A stretch of DNA of 33,831 nucleotides. Origin: Acidimicrobiia bacterium (GTDB lineage Bacteria; Actinomycetota; Acidimicrobiia; IMCC26256; DASPTH01). The position numbers and the translations under genes are program-made. The DNA lies in assembly GCA_040880805.1 (NCBI GenBank), contig JBBDHW010000062.1:20111-53941 (forward strand), written 5' to 3'. A model generated the notes under the pieces. That model saw only the letters and a program-made list of their open reading frames with translations, was not told the origin of the DNA and did no database searches. How positions within the stretch are numbered: the first letter of the stretch is position 1; each line of letters begins with the position of its first letter. Shown one piece after another: positions 8,548-15,571 of this stretch.

Positions 8548-9261
8548 TCAGATCGGGGTGAGCGCGTCACCGACGCGCGCGGTTCCGGGTTGCACGACGA
8601 GGGCGCCCACCGCGAGGCATCCGTCACGCTCACGGTTGATCGTTCGGAGCACGTCGAGGTCGCGCTCGATTCCGTTCGGTTGCGGCCGAGTTGTCATCAC
8701 GCAGCGGGGAATGCGTACGGCTACGTTGAGCCGCGAGTCGCCGAGCGCCACCTGGGAACCGACCAGCGAGTCCTCGTCGTCACCGTCGACGAGAATGTTG
8801 GCGCGGAACCGGCGCCGATCCCACCCGGCGATCGTGCCGGTCGACACGAGCGAGACCTGCGCGAACGCCGAGTCGTGGAAGGCCGCGTTGGACCCGTCGA
8901 ACGGTGACCAGTCACTGGTGGCCTCGTGCTCGAAATCCACCGGGTTCTCGTAACGTCGGGTCACGTCGGCGTCGGCCGAGCGCAGCATCACCCGCCGGCC
9001 GAGCCATTCCGACAGCGCGCCGTTGTCGCGCGTCATTGAGCCGTCGGGCAAGGTGATCTCGATGCCACCGCCATCCTGCAACCGTGCCGACGCGAACAAC
9101 AGTTCGGGAACGCGACGCGCGGTGAGCCCGAAGCCGGTGTCGACGTCGAAGATCGCGAACGAACGATCCCCGTCGATGCCACTGGCGGTCACCGCGGCCG
9201 TGTCGAGCTGTTCGCCCTGGAGCGACTTCACGGGATACCGCCACAGCTCGACGACCCTCAC
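8548..9261 (-). CDS. MOSC domain protein (MOSC_N plus MOSC)
   Basis: 237 aa with an N-terminal beta-barrel MOSC_N region (starting RVVELWRYPVKSLQGE, residues 2-17) and a MOSC domain containing the conserved cysteine Cys187 in RIPRCVMTT. The family carries sulfur or binds molybdenum cofactor, as in mARC-type reductases and YiiM/YcbX proteins. The FRANI segment (152-156) and the terminal GDALTPI are typical. The GTG at 9261 overlaps the TGA of the SnoaL-like gene by four bases (GTGA), implying translational coupling. The partner enzyme is not identified. Confidence 0.85.
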   Translation of the reverse strand: MRVVELWRYPVKSLQGEQLDTAAVTASGIDGDRSFAIFDVDTGFGLTARRVPELLFASARLQDGGGIEITLPDGSMTRDNGALSEWLGRRVMLRSADADVTRRYENPVDFEHEATSDWSPFDGSNAAFHDSAFAQVSLVSTGTIAGWDRRRFRANILVDGDDEDSLVGSQVALGDSRLNVAVRIPRCVMTTRPQPNGIERDLDVLRTINRERDGCLAVGALVVQPGTARVGDALTPI

Positions 9262-9812
9262 CGCTCACCACGTTCCCAGAAGCGCCCCCAGGTCTCGAAG
9301 GCCTCGGGGAGCTGATGCGTGGTGAGCCCGTCGCCTCCTTCGTTGACGCCCGCGCCATGCCGCGGACGGGTGAGCGCGTCGACGATGTACCAGCGATGGA
9401 ACCGGCGCCGCTGGAAGCACCATTCATCGTCGACGCGCACGTACGAGTCCCAGTACTGGAGCATGCCGATTTCCCACTTCTCGGTGTCAGGCCGCTCGAG
9501 CTCGTCCCGGCAGTACACGATCCCGTGCGCGTGGTCGGCGTCGTCGAAGTCGACGATGTGGTTCCCGACGAAGTGCACGGACGTCTTCGGCCCGCTCATC
9601 GTCTGGGTGAACCAACGCTTCAGCGCTTCCCGGCCGCTTTCGTCCCGCCCAACCCGGACATCGGGCACGAACAGCTCGACGAGAGCGTCCATGTCTCTCG
9701 AGTCGAGCGCGAGTGCGTATCGGAAGGGCAGTTGGCGGAGAGCGGCGAGGGACTCCATGCGGTCCAGCCGCTCCTCTGCGGTGGTGGGCGTCCAGGTTCC
9801 GAGTCGTGACAT
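9258..9812 (-). CDS. SnoaL-like / NTF2-fold protein
   Basis: A 184-aa protein with the NTF2-like cone fold: an N-terminal helix (LAALRQLPFRYALALDSRD), the usual LVELFVPDVRVG strand and the C-terminal FQRRRFHRWYI strand. Members include polyketide cyclases, ring-hydroxylating dioxygenase beta subunits and ketosteroid isomerase-like proteins; the catalytic role here cannot be assigned. The ATG at 9812 is preferred to the one at 9839 because GGGAG lies at a suitable distance upstream. Its stop overlaps the MOSC start. Confidence 0.8.
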   Translation of the reverse strand: MSRLGTWTPTTAEERLDRMESLAALRQLPFRYALALDSRDMDALVELFVPDVRVGRDESGREALKRWFTQTMSGPKTSVHFVGNHIVDFDDADHAHGIVYCRDELERPDTEKWEIGMLQYWDSYVRVDDEWCFQRRRFHRWYIVDALTRPRHGAGVNEGGDGLTTHQLPEAFETWGRFWERGER

Positions 9813-9873
9813 GGTCGGTGCTCCCGTCGGTTCGATCATCGAGAATGTAGAGGCCAGGCGAAGGCGCGTGTGT

Positions 9874-9890
9874 GGTGCGGATTCCGCACC
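9874..9890 (-). terminator. Hairpin downstream of dnaE2
   Basis: GGTGCGG-ATT-CCGCACC is a perfect 7-bp stem with a 3-nt loop, starting 22 nt after the dnaE2 stop on the minus strand. It has no T-run, as is common for high-GC actinomycete terminators. Confidence 0.45.
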
Positions 9891-9912
9891 CAGGGGCGCA
9901 CCTTTGGGTCTC

Positions 9913-12900
9913 TCAGCGGAAGTCGCGGGAGCGGAGGAGCTCGTCGAGGCGGAGTGGCAGGGCCACGATGCGGCGGGCGAGCACGTTGATCACGCCCTGG
10001 TACCGCTCGAGCACGCCGTGGATCTCGAGCGCGGGCGCGGTTCGCGCGACCTTACGGAACCGCTTCCACACGTCGGGGGTGCAGATCACGTTCACGAGGC
10101 CGCTCTCGTCTTCGAGGTTGAGGAACACCACTCCCTTCGCCGTCGACGGCTTTTGGCGGTGGGTGACCACTCCCGCGACGTCGACGATCGTGCGGTCGGG
10201 GAGGTCGCGTAACGCGTCGGCGGTGGTCACGCCGCGCGCTGCGAGTTGCTCGCGCACGAACTCGGTGGGATGGCGCGCCGCGGAGAGACCGGTGGACCAG
10301 AGGTCGGCGGCGACCTCCTCGATCTCGTTCATCCCCGGCAGCGTGGGAGCGTCGGCGCCCGTGACCATGCCGGGCAGCTTGTCGGCGCGGGCATCACGCA
10401 ACGAGCCCGCGGCCCACAGCGCGCTGCGCCGGGTGTGCCCGAAACACTCGAACGCGCCGGCGGTGGCAAGGTTCTCGAGGGCGTCGGTGGGCGCATGCGT
10501 CCGGCGGGTGAAGTCTTCGAGGTCGGTGAACGGCCGCTCGGCGCGCTCGGCGTCGATGCGGTCGAGCAGCGCGCTGCTCAACCCGCGCACGTACCTCAGC
10601 CCTACCCGCATCGCGTGGATCGACGGGTCGGCGTGCCAGCCGGGGCGCGGCGTGCCGATGGGTCCCGCCGCCTCGGTACGCGGCTCGATCGTGCAGTCAC
10701 GCCGCGACGCCTGTACGCACGGGCCCAGCACCTCCACGCCATGGCGGATCCCGTCGCGCACGATGGTGTGCGGCGCGTAGAAGCCCATCGGCTGCGCGTT
10801 GAGCAGCGCGCACGCGAACTCGGTTGGGTAGTGCAACTTGACCCACGAGCTCGCGTACACGAGGTAGGCGAAGCTCACCGAGTGGCTCTCGGGGAAGCCG
10901 AAGTCGGCGAAGCCTTCGATCTTGCGCACGATGTCGTCGGCGACCTCGCCGGTGATGCCGCGCTCGGACATGCCTTCGTAGAGCCGGTCGCGCATCGCGG
11001 CCATCCGTGCGCGTGAGCGCTTCGATCCCATCGCCTGACGGAGCCGGTCGGATTCGCCGGGTGTGAAGCCGGCGACGTCGATCGCCATCTGCATGAGCTG
11101 CTCCTGGAACAGCGGCACGCCGAGGGTCTTCTCCAGGCACTTCTCCAGCAGCGGATGTGGGTAGGTGACGGGCTCCTCGCCGTTGCGGCGACGTAGATAG
11201 GGATGCACCGAGCCGCCCTGGATGGGACCGGGGCGGATGAGCGCGACCTCCACCACGAGGTCGTAGAAACACTCGGGCCGTAGCCGCGGCAGCGTGGCCA
11301 TCTGCGCGCGGCTCTCCACCTGGAACACGCCGATGGTGTCAGCCGCGGTGAGCAGCGCGTAGACCTCGGGCTCCTGGGGAATGGTGGCGAGGTCGACCTC
11401 CACCCCTTCGTGCTCGCGGACGAGGTCGACGGCGAGGTGCAGCATCGTGAGCATCCCGAGGCCGAGCAGGTCGAACTTCACCAGGCCCGCGGCCGCGCAG
11501 TCGTCCTTGTCCCACTGGAGCACCGAGCGGTCTTCCATGCGCGCCCACTCGACGGGGCAGAACTCGATGAGCGGACGATCGGCCAGCACCATCCCGCCGG
11601 AGTGGATGCCGAGGTGGCGCGGGAAGTCGAGCACCTGCTCGGCGAGATCGAGCGCAAGCTTGGGAACAGCCACGCCGTCTTCTGCGAGCGTCGCGAAGGA
11701 ACCGCTGCTGTGCCCCCAGCGGTCAATGCGCTTGGTGAGCGCGTCGGCCTGACCGGGTGAGAGACCGACGGCCTTCGCCATCTCGCGCAGCGCTGAGCGC
11801 GGCCTGTACGTGATCACGTTGGCCACCTGCGCGGCGCGCTCGCGGCCGTACTTGTCGTAGACGTACTGGATCACCTCCTCACGGCGCTGGTGCTCGATGT
11901 CGAGGTCGATGTCGGGTGGGCCGTCGCGCTCGAGCGAGAGGAACCGCTCGAACAGCAGGCCGAGGGCGACGGCGTCGGCCTTGGTGACGCCGAGCGCGTA
12001 ACAAACCGCGCTGTTGGCCGCGCTCCCTCGCCCCTGGCAGTAGATGTCGTGGATACGGCAGAACTCCACGACCTCGACGAGCACCAGGAAGTAGCCGGGA
12101 AAGTTGAGCTGCTCGATCACGTCGAGCTCGTGGGCGATCTGGTGCATGGCCTGCTCGTGCTGGGGGTGCGTGCTCGGGTAGTAGACAGCCGCGCCGCATG
12201 CGGTGAGCTCGCGCAGCCAGCTCATCTCCGTGTGCCCGGGCGGCACGTCGTGATCGGGAAGCTCGGGCGCGGCGAGGTGCAGGTCGAACGCGCATGTACT
12301 CGCGATATCGACGGTTCGCTCCACCGCACCCGGCCAGCGAGCGAAACGGCGCTCTTGCTCGCTCGCGCTACGCAGGTGCGCAAGGGGTGAGGCGGGGAGC
12401 CAGCCGTCGATCTCGTCGAGCGACCGGCGCGCGCGTACCGCTGCGAGCGCGGTAGCAAGCGGCCGCTGCGCGGGGGTGGCGTAGTGGACGTTGTTCGTAG
12501 CGATCACGTCGACCGCGGCCGCGGCCGCGATCATCGCGAGCTCGTCGTTACGGTGACGGTCGATCGGATCACCGTGGTCCCACAGCTCCACGAGCACGCG
12601 GTCGCGACCGAACGCGGCGGCGAGCTCGTCGAGCGCGCGGCGCGCGGCCGCGGGACCGTCGCGCACGAGTGCCGCGGGAACCGTGCCCTTGCGACACCCG
12701 GTGAGCACGAACCACGACTTGTTCGTGGCGCTCGGAACGGGATCGAGGTGCACCGCGGCGCGGGCGGTGGCGGCGAGCCCGGGGATCGTGGTGCGGGGCG
12801 CGCCCTTCTCCCCCGCGAACTGCGCCTCGCTGATCGCACGCGCGAGCCGGGCGTATCCCGCCGGCCCCTCGGCGAGGACCACGAGATGCTCGCCCTCCGG

Positions 12901-13143
12901 GTCGGGGATCCCGAACGGCTGCCGCTCGATCCCCAGCGTGAGCTCGGTACCGAACACCGCGGGCAGACCGTGCTCGCGGGCGGCGAGCGCGAAGCGGACC
13001 GCGCCGTAGAAGCCGTCGTGGTCGGTGACCGCCAGAGCGGCGAGCCCGAGCCGGGCGGCTTCGACCGCCAGCTCCTCGGGGTGACTGGCGCCGTCGAGAA
13101 AGGAGAAATTGGTGTGGCAGTGGAGCTCGGCATAGGTGGCCAC
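9913..13143 (-). CDS. dnaE2: Error-prone DNA polymerase III alpha subunit DnaE2
   Basis: A C-family polymerase of 1076 aa, the length of DnaE2 (replicative DnaE1 is longer). It is the catalytic member of the SOS translesion mutasome with ImuA' and ImuB. The PHP domain begins at once (HCHTNFSFLDGASH, residues 8-21, then VTDHDG). The polymerase core has GRGSAANS and the catalytic pair Asp411/Asp413 in PDIDLD. Helix-hairpin-helix and OB-fold regions follow (VVFLNLEDESGLVNVICTP near residue 1000). The GTG at 13143 is chosen because a longer TTG start would translate through the LexA box. The gene lies 12 nt downstream of a perfect SOS box and has no ribosome-binding site, so it may be leaderless. 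It is separated from imuA'-imuB by three other genes. Confidence 0.95.
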   Translation of the reverse strand: MATYAELHCHTNFSFLDGASHPEELAVEAARLGLAALAVTDHDGFYGAVRFALAAREHGLPAVFGTELTLGIERQPFGIPDPEGEHLVVLAEGPAGYARLARAISEAQFAGEKGAPRTTIPGLAATARAAVHLDPVPSATNKSWFVLTGCRKGTVPAALVRDGPAAARRALDELAAAFGRDRVLVELWDHGDPIDRHRNDELAMIAAAAAVDVIATNNVHYATPAQRPLATALAAVRARRSLDEIDGWLPASPLAHLRSASEQERRFARWPGAVERTVDIASTCAFDLHLAAPELPDHDVPPGHTEMSWLRELTACGAAVYYPSTHPQHEQAMHQIAHELDVIEQLNFPGYFLVLVEVVEFCRIHDIYCQGRGSAANSAVCYALGVTKADAVALGLLFERFLSLERDGPPDIDLDIEHQRREEVIQYVYDKYGRERAAQVANVITYRPRSALREMAKAVGLSPGQADALTKRIDRWGHSSGSFATLAEDGVAVPKLALDLAEQVLDFPRHLGIHSGGMVLADRPLIEFCPVEWARMEDRSVLQWDKDDCAAAGLVKFDLLGLGMLTMLHLAVDLVREHEGVEVDLATIPQEPEVYALLTAADTIGVFQVESRAQMATLPRLRPECFYDLVVEVALIRPGPIQGGSVHPYLRRRNGEEPVTYPHPLLEKCLEKTLGVPLFQEQLMQMAIDVAGFTPGESDRLRQAMGSKRSRARMAAMRDRLYEGMSERGITGEVADDIVRKIEGFADFGFPESHSVSFAYLVYASSWVKLHYPTEFACALLNAQPMGFYAPHTIVRDGIRHGVEVLGPCVQASRRDCTIEPRTEAAGPIGTPRPGWHADPSIHAMRVGLRYVRGLSSALLDRIDAERAERPFTDLEDFTRRTHAPTDALENLATAGAFECFGHTRRSALWAAGSLRDARADKLPGMVTGADAPTLPGMNEIEEVAADLWSTGLSAARHPTEFVREQLAARGVTTADALRDLPDRTIVDVAGVVTHRQKPSTAKGVVFLNLEDESGLVNVICTPDVWKRFRKVARTAPALEIHGVLERYQGVINVLARRIVALPLRLDELLRSRDFR

Positions 13144-13155
13144 CCGGTGACGATA

Positions 13156-13171
13156 TCGAACATATGTTCGA
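13156..13171. promoter_or_regulatory. LexA (SOS) box of dnaE2
   Basis: TCGAACATATGTTCGA is a perfect 16-bp palindrome and an exact match to the mycobacterial-type SOS box (TCGAAC-N4-GTTCGA). It ends 12 nt before the dnaE2 GTG. DNA-damage induction through LexA cleavage is inferred. Confidence 0.93.
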
Positions 13172-13179
13172 CAGAGCAA

Positions 13180-13342
13180 GGGCCAAGGGACGACTTCTGC
13201 TACCTCACGACTCGAGGGCGGTCACCGGCGAGCCGCACGAGCTCGAGATCTGGTTCGCGGCCAGTACCAACCGCGCTACAAGGACAACCTCGAAGGCTGG
13301 CGCGCGTCCGCCTTGCCCGTCGCAATCGACCTACACGTGTAG
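13180..13342 (+). pseudogene. Remnant of an F420/DUF385-type (PPOX-like) oxidoreductase gene
   Basis: Three frames read in turn give pieces of one recognisable protein. RDDFCYLTTRGR runs from about 13186, TGEPHELEIWFA from 13224 after a one-base shift, and QYQPRYKDNLEGWR...LPVAIDLHV runs to the TAG at 13340-13342 after another shift. The first two pieces match the N-terminal TTxGRxTGxPHxIEIWF signature of deazaflavin-dependent nitroreductase-like proteins, and the last matches their C-terminal end. The middle (roughly 80 codons by comparison with the family) and the extreme N-terminus are missing; the dnaE2 LexA box lies where the start would be. It is non-functional. The family name is from memory of its motifs. 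Confidence 0.6.
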
Positions 13343-13346
13343 GTCG
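13327..13346. repeat. 20-bp perfect palindrome shared by two convergent stop codons
   Basis: The palindrome is centred on CTACACGTGTAG. It encodes the last residues Asp-Leu-His-Val and the TAG stop both of the plus-strand oxidoreductase remnant and of the minus-strand sulfotransferase. It could form a cruciform or act as a compact two-way terminator. Confidence 0.85.
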
Positions 13347-14281
13347 TACGCGTCGCTGATCGGGAACTGCGCGAGGACACGGGCGGCGGTGCGGGCATCG
13401 TCGGCAGAGAGGCGGGTGCGCCACTTGCCCGGCTGTTCGGAGGCCACTCGGCTGACCTGGAAACCGGTGCCGGGGCGGTCGCGCTCGATGACGAAGTCCT
13501 CGGAGTCCTGGGTCCACTCGAGTCCGATCGAAGTGACGAGCTCACGCATGCGTTCGACCGGTGCTCCACACAGGTTCTCGTGATCTGCGACGTGCAGTTC
13601 CGGGTGCCGGCGCACGTGTTCGTCGAGCACCGACATCAAGAGCCCGGTCCTCCACGCCATGCACGTGAGCAGATCGACGGTAGAAGGTTCGGCCACGCCG
13701 AAGCGCTCCATCGCTTGTGCGCGCGCCGCGGGCGCGAGCCAGTCGAGCCCGGGCGGAATGTCGACCGCGAGCGCGCTCGCCACGACGTCGAGCGGATGGC
13801 GGCGACATACCACCACGGTCGGGTTCCAGTTCGCACGGAGCCAGTCGAGTGCGAAGTGGACGCGCACCGACTTGACGACCCGCGTGCGCATGTGTCCGGT
13901 CACGTGCTTTGGCACCGCCAACGCGCTCGCGATACGCAGCCGCGGGGCAACGCGCGGGTGCTCGGGATGGCAGACGGCGAGGCGATCGTCTCGCTCGGCA
14001 CTCCGAAAGATCGCACGCGAAATCCTTCCCTGTCCCCGTGCGTAGCGCGGTACCGCACCGAAGGCGGCGTCCCACAGCTTGCGGTACGCGGCCGGCCCCG
14101 GTTCGTCGCGTGCGATCACGGGATGACTCCCGAGGCCCTCGACCGCTCGCACGGCGAACGGGTTCAGCTCGGGATGATCTGGTTCACCCACGAAACCCGC
14201 GCCCGGCGTCGACCGCAACGTCCCACCCACCCACGACGTACCCGACCGTTCGACGCCGACGACAAGAATCCGCGCGGGCAC
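13331..14281 (-). CDS. Sulfotransferase family protein (paralogue 1)
   Basis: A PAPS-dependent sulfotransferase-like protein of about 316 aa. The 5'-phosphosulfate loop is at the N-terminus (VVGVERSGTSWVGGTL) and the 3'-phosphate site is RRHPLDVVAS in the middle. It is clearly paralogous to the gene at 14594-15550: both share STPGAGF, the spacing of motifs and a C-terminal LSADDARTAA-x6-QFPI segment. It transfers sulfate to, or has evolved from enzymes acting on, an unknown acceptor. The GTG at 14281 follows the VOC stop by 4 nt; a TTG at 14293 overlapping the VOC gene is also possible. It is the last gene of the imuA'-led operon. Confidence 0.85.
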   Translation of the reverse strand: MPARILVVGVERSGTSWVGGTLRSTPGAGFVGEPDHPELNPFAVRAVEGLGSHPVIARDEPGPAAYRKLWDAAFGAVPRYARGQGRISRAIFRSAERDDRLAVCHPEHPRVAPRLRIASALAVPKHVTGHMRTRVVKSVRVHFALDWLRANWNPTVVVCRRHPLDVVASALAVDIPPGLDWLAPAARAQAMERFGVAEPSTVDLLTCMAWRTGLLMSVLDEHVRRHPELHVADHENLCGAPVERMRELVTSIGLEWTQDSEDFVIERDRPGTGFQVSRVASEQPGKWRTRLSADDARTAARVLAQFPISDAYDLHV

Positions 14282-14285
14282 GGCG

Positions 14286-14597
14286 TCAACCAATGCAGAA
14301 CTCGTTGCCCTCCGGATCGTTCATCACGACCCACCGGGTGCCGTTGCCATCACGCCGGTCGATCTCGCTCGCGCCGAGTGCAACAAGGCGCGCGATCTCC
14401 GCTTCCACGTCGCGGGTCGCGAGATCGACGTGCATTCGGTTCTTCACCGTCTTCGGCTCGGGCACCTTGAAGAAGAGCAGGTGCACGAAGTCGTCGCGCA
14501 CCTCCGTGGGCTCGTAGCCGGTGACGGCGGTCCAGAACGCCGACAGCGTCCGCGGATCGGCACAGTCGAACGTGACGTTGAACACGAAGGCGGTCAC
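14286..14597 (-). CDS. VOC-fold (glyoxalase/bleomycin resistance-like) protein
   Basis: 103 aa with a single vicinal-oxygen-chelate module pair: VFNVTFDCADPRTLSAFW at the start, MHVDLAT in the middle and the C-terminal VMNDPEGNEFCIG hallmark. Family members bind metals and act as glyoxalases, dioxygenases or drug-binding resistance proteins; the activity here is unknown. The GTG at 14597 overlaps the upstream sulfotransferase stop by four bases (GTGA), and the downstream sulfotransferase starts at or just beyond its own stop. It is thus tightly embedded between the two paralogues. Confidence 0.82.
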   Translation of the reverse strand: MTAFVFNVTFDCADPRTLSAFWTAVTGYEPTEVRDDFVHLLFFKVPEPKTVKNRMHVDLATRDVEAEIARLVALGASEIDRRDGNGTRWVVMNDPEGNEFCIG

Positions 14598-15550
14598 GAG
14601 CTCTTCGACACTTCGAGGTCGTAGCGCGCGGCAATCGGGAACTGCGCGATCGCGTCGGCAGCCGTGCGAGCGTCGTCGGCCGACAAGCGTCGTCGCCAGG
14701 CATCGGGGAGATCGGTCGCAATCCGGTTCAACTCGTAGCCGGTACCGGGACGGTTCGATGCCTCCACCGCGGCTTCGTTCTCGGCCGTCCAGTCGAGGCC
14801 GAGCGCGGTCGCGAGTGAGCGGAACCCGCCAACCGGATCGCGGCACAGTTCCTCATGATCGATCGCGTGGAACTGCGGATTCGCGCGGAGCACGTCGTCC
14901 AACACCGACATCTGCACACCCACTCCCCACGCGAACGCGGCAACCTCGTCGTCGGTCGGCGGAATCTCGACGCCGTACCGGCGCTTCGCCTCGTCGCGCA
15001 CCGCCTGCGCCACGCCTCCGGGCCGGGGCCGGTACTTCATCTCCATTCGGCTCGCGACGACATCGAGCGGATGCCGCCGGCACACCACCACCGCCGGCTC
15101 CCAGTTCGCAGAGATCCACTCGACCATGAACTGCGAGCGGATCGATTTCACGACGCGGTGACGAGTGTCGGCCGGCAGGTTGCGCGGCACCGCCAACGCC
15201 GCGGCGAGGCGCAACCGCATGCTCACCTTCGGATCTTCGGCGCGCGTCACGCGCAACCGTTCGTCTTCGTTGCTCTTGGAGTGCAGCCAGACGGCGATCC
15301 GCTGCTGACCAGGCACGTAACGGATCGGCGCGCCGAACGCGACATCCCAGAGGTGGCGGAGGCCCGGTGGTCCCGGGTCGTCGGGCCCGAGGATCGGCGA
15401 GAATCCCATGCGGGCCGCTGCTCGCGCCGCGAAGGGAGACTGCCCCGGGTTGTCGGGCTCGAGGAGGAAGCCGGCCCCCGGGGTGCTGCCGAGCGTTGCC
15501 GTGACCCACGACGTCCCGGATCGTCCGGGACCGACGACGAGGATCCGCAT
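14594..15550 (-). CDS. Sulfotransferase family protein (paralogue 2)
   Basis: 318 aa with the PAPS-binding loop VVGPGRSGTSWVTATL at residues 5-20 and the 3'-phosphate motif RRHPLDVVAS. Its overall architecture is shared with the gene at 13331-14281. The ATG at 15550 follows the imuB stop by only 21 nt, so it is probably on the imuA'-imuB transcript. The acceptor substrate is unknown; glycolipid, phenolic or peptide sulfation are all possible. The gene is intact. Confidence 0.87.
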   Translation of the reverse strand: MRILVVGPGRSGTSWVTATLGSTPGAGFLLEPDNPGQSPFAARAAARMGFSPILGPDDPGPPGLRHLWDVAFGAPIRYVPGQQRIAVWLHSKSNEDERLRVTRAEDPKVSMRLRLAAALAVPRNLPADTRHRVVKSIRSQFMVEWISANWEPAVVVCRRHPLDVVASRMEMKYRPRPGGVAQAVRDEAKRRYGVEIPPTDDEVAAFAWGVGVQMSVLDDVLRANPQFHAIDHEELCRDPVGGFRSLATALGLDWTAENEAAVEASNRPGTGYELNRIATDLPDAWRRRLSADDARTAADAIAQFPIAARYDLEVSKSS

Positions 15551-15571
15551 GCGCTGAGTCTGGCACCGTAG

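Noticed and set aside
13144-13179. TTG start giving dnaE2 12 extra residues
   Set aside because: The extension would be encoded by the LexA box itself, and homology begins right after the GTG at 13143.
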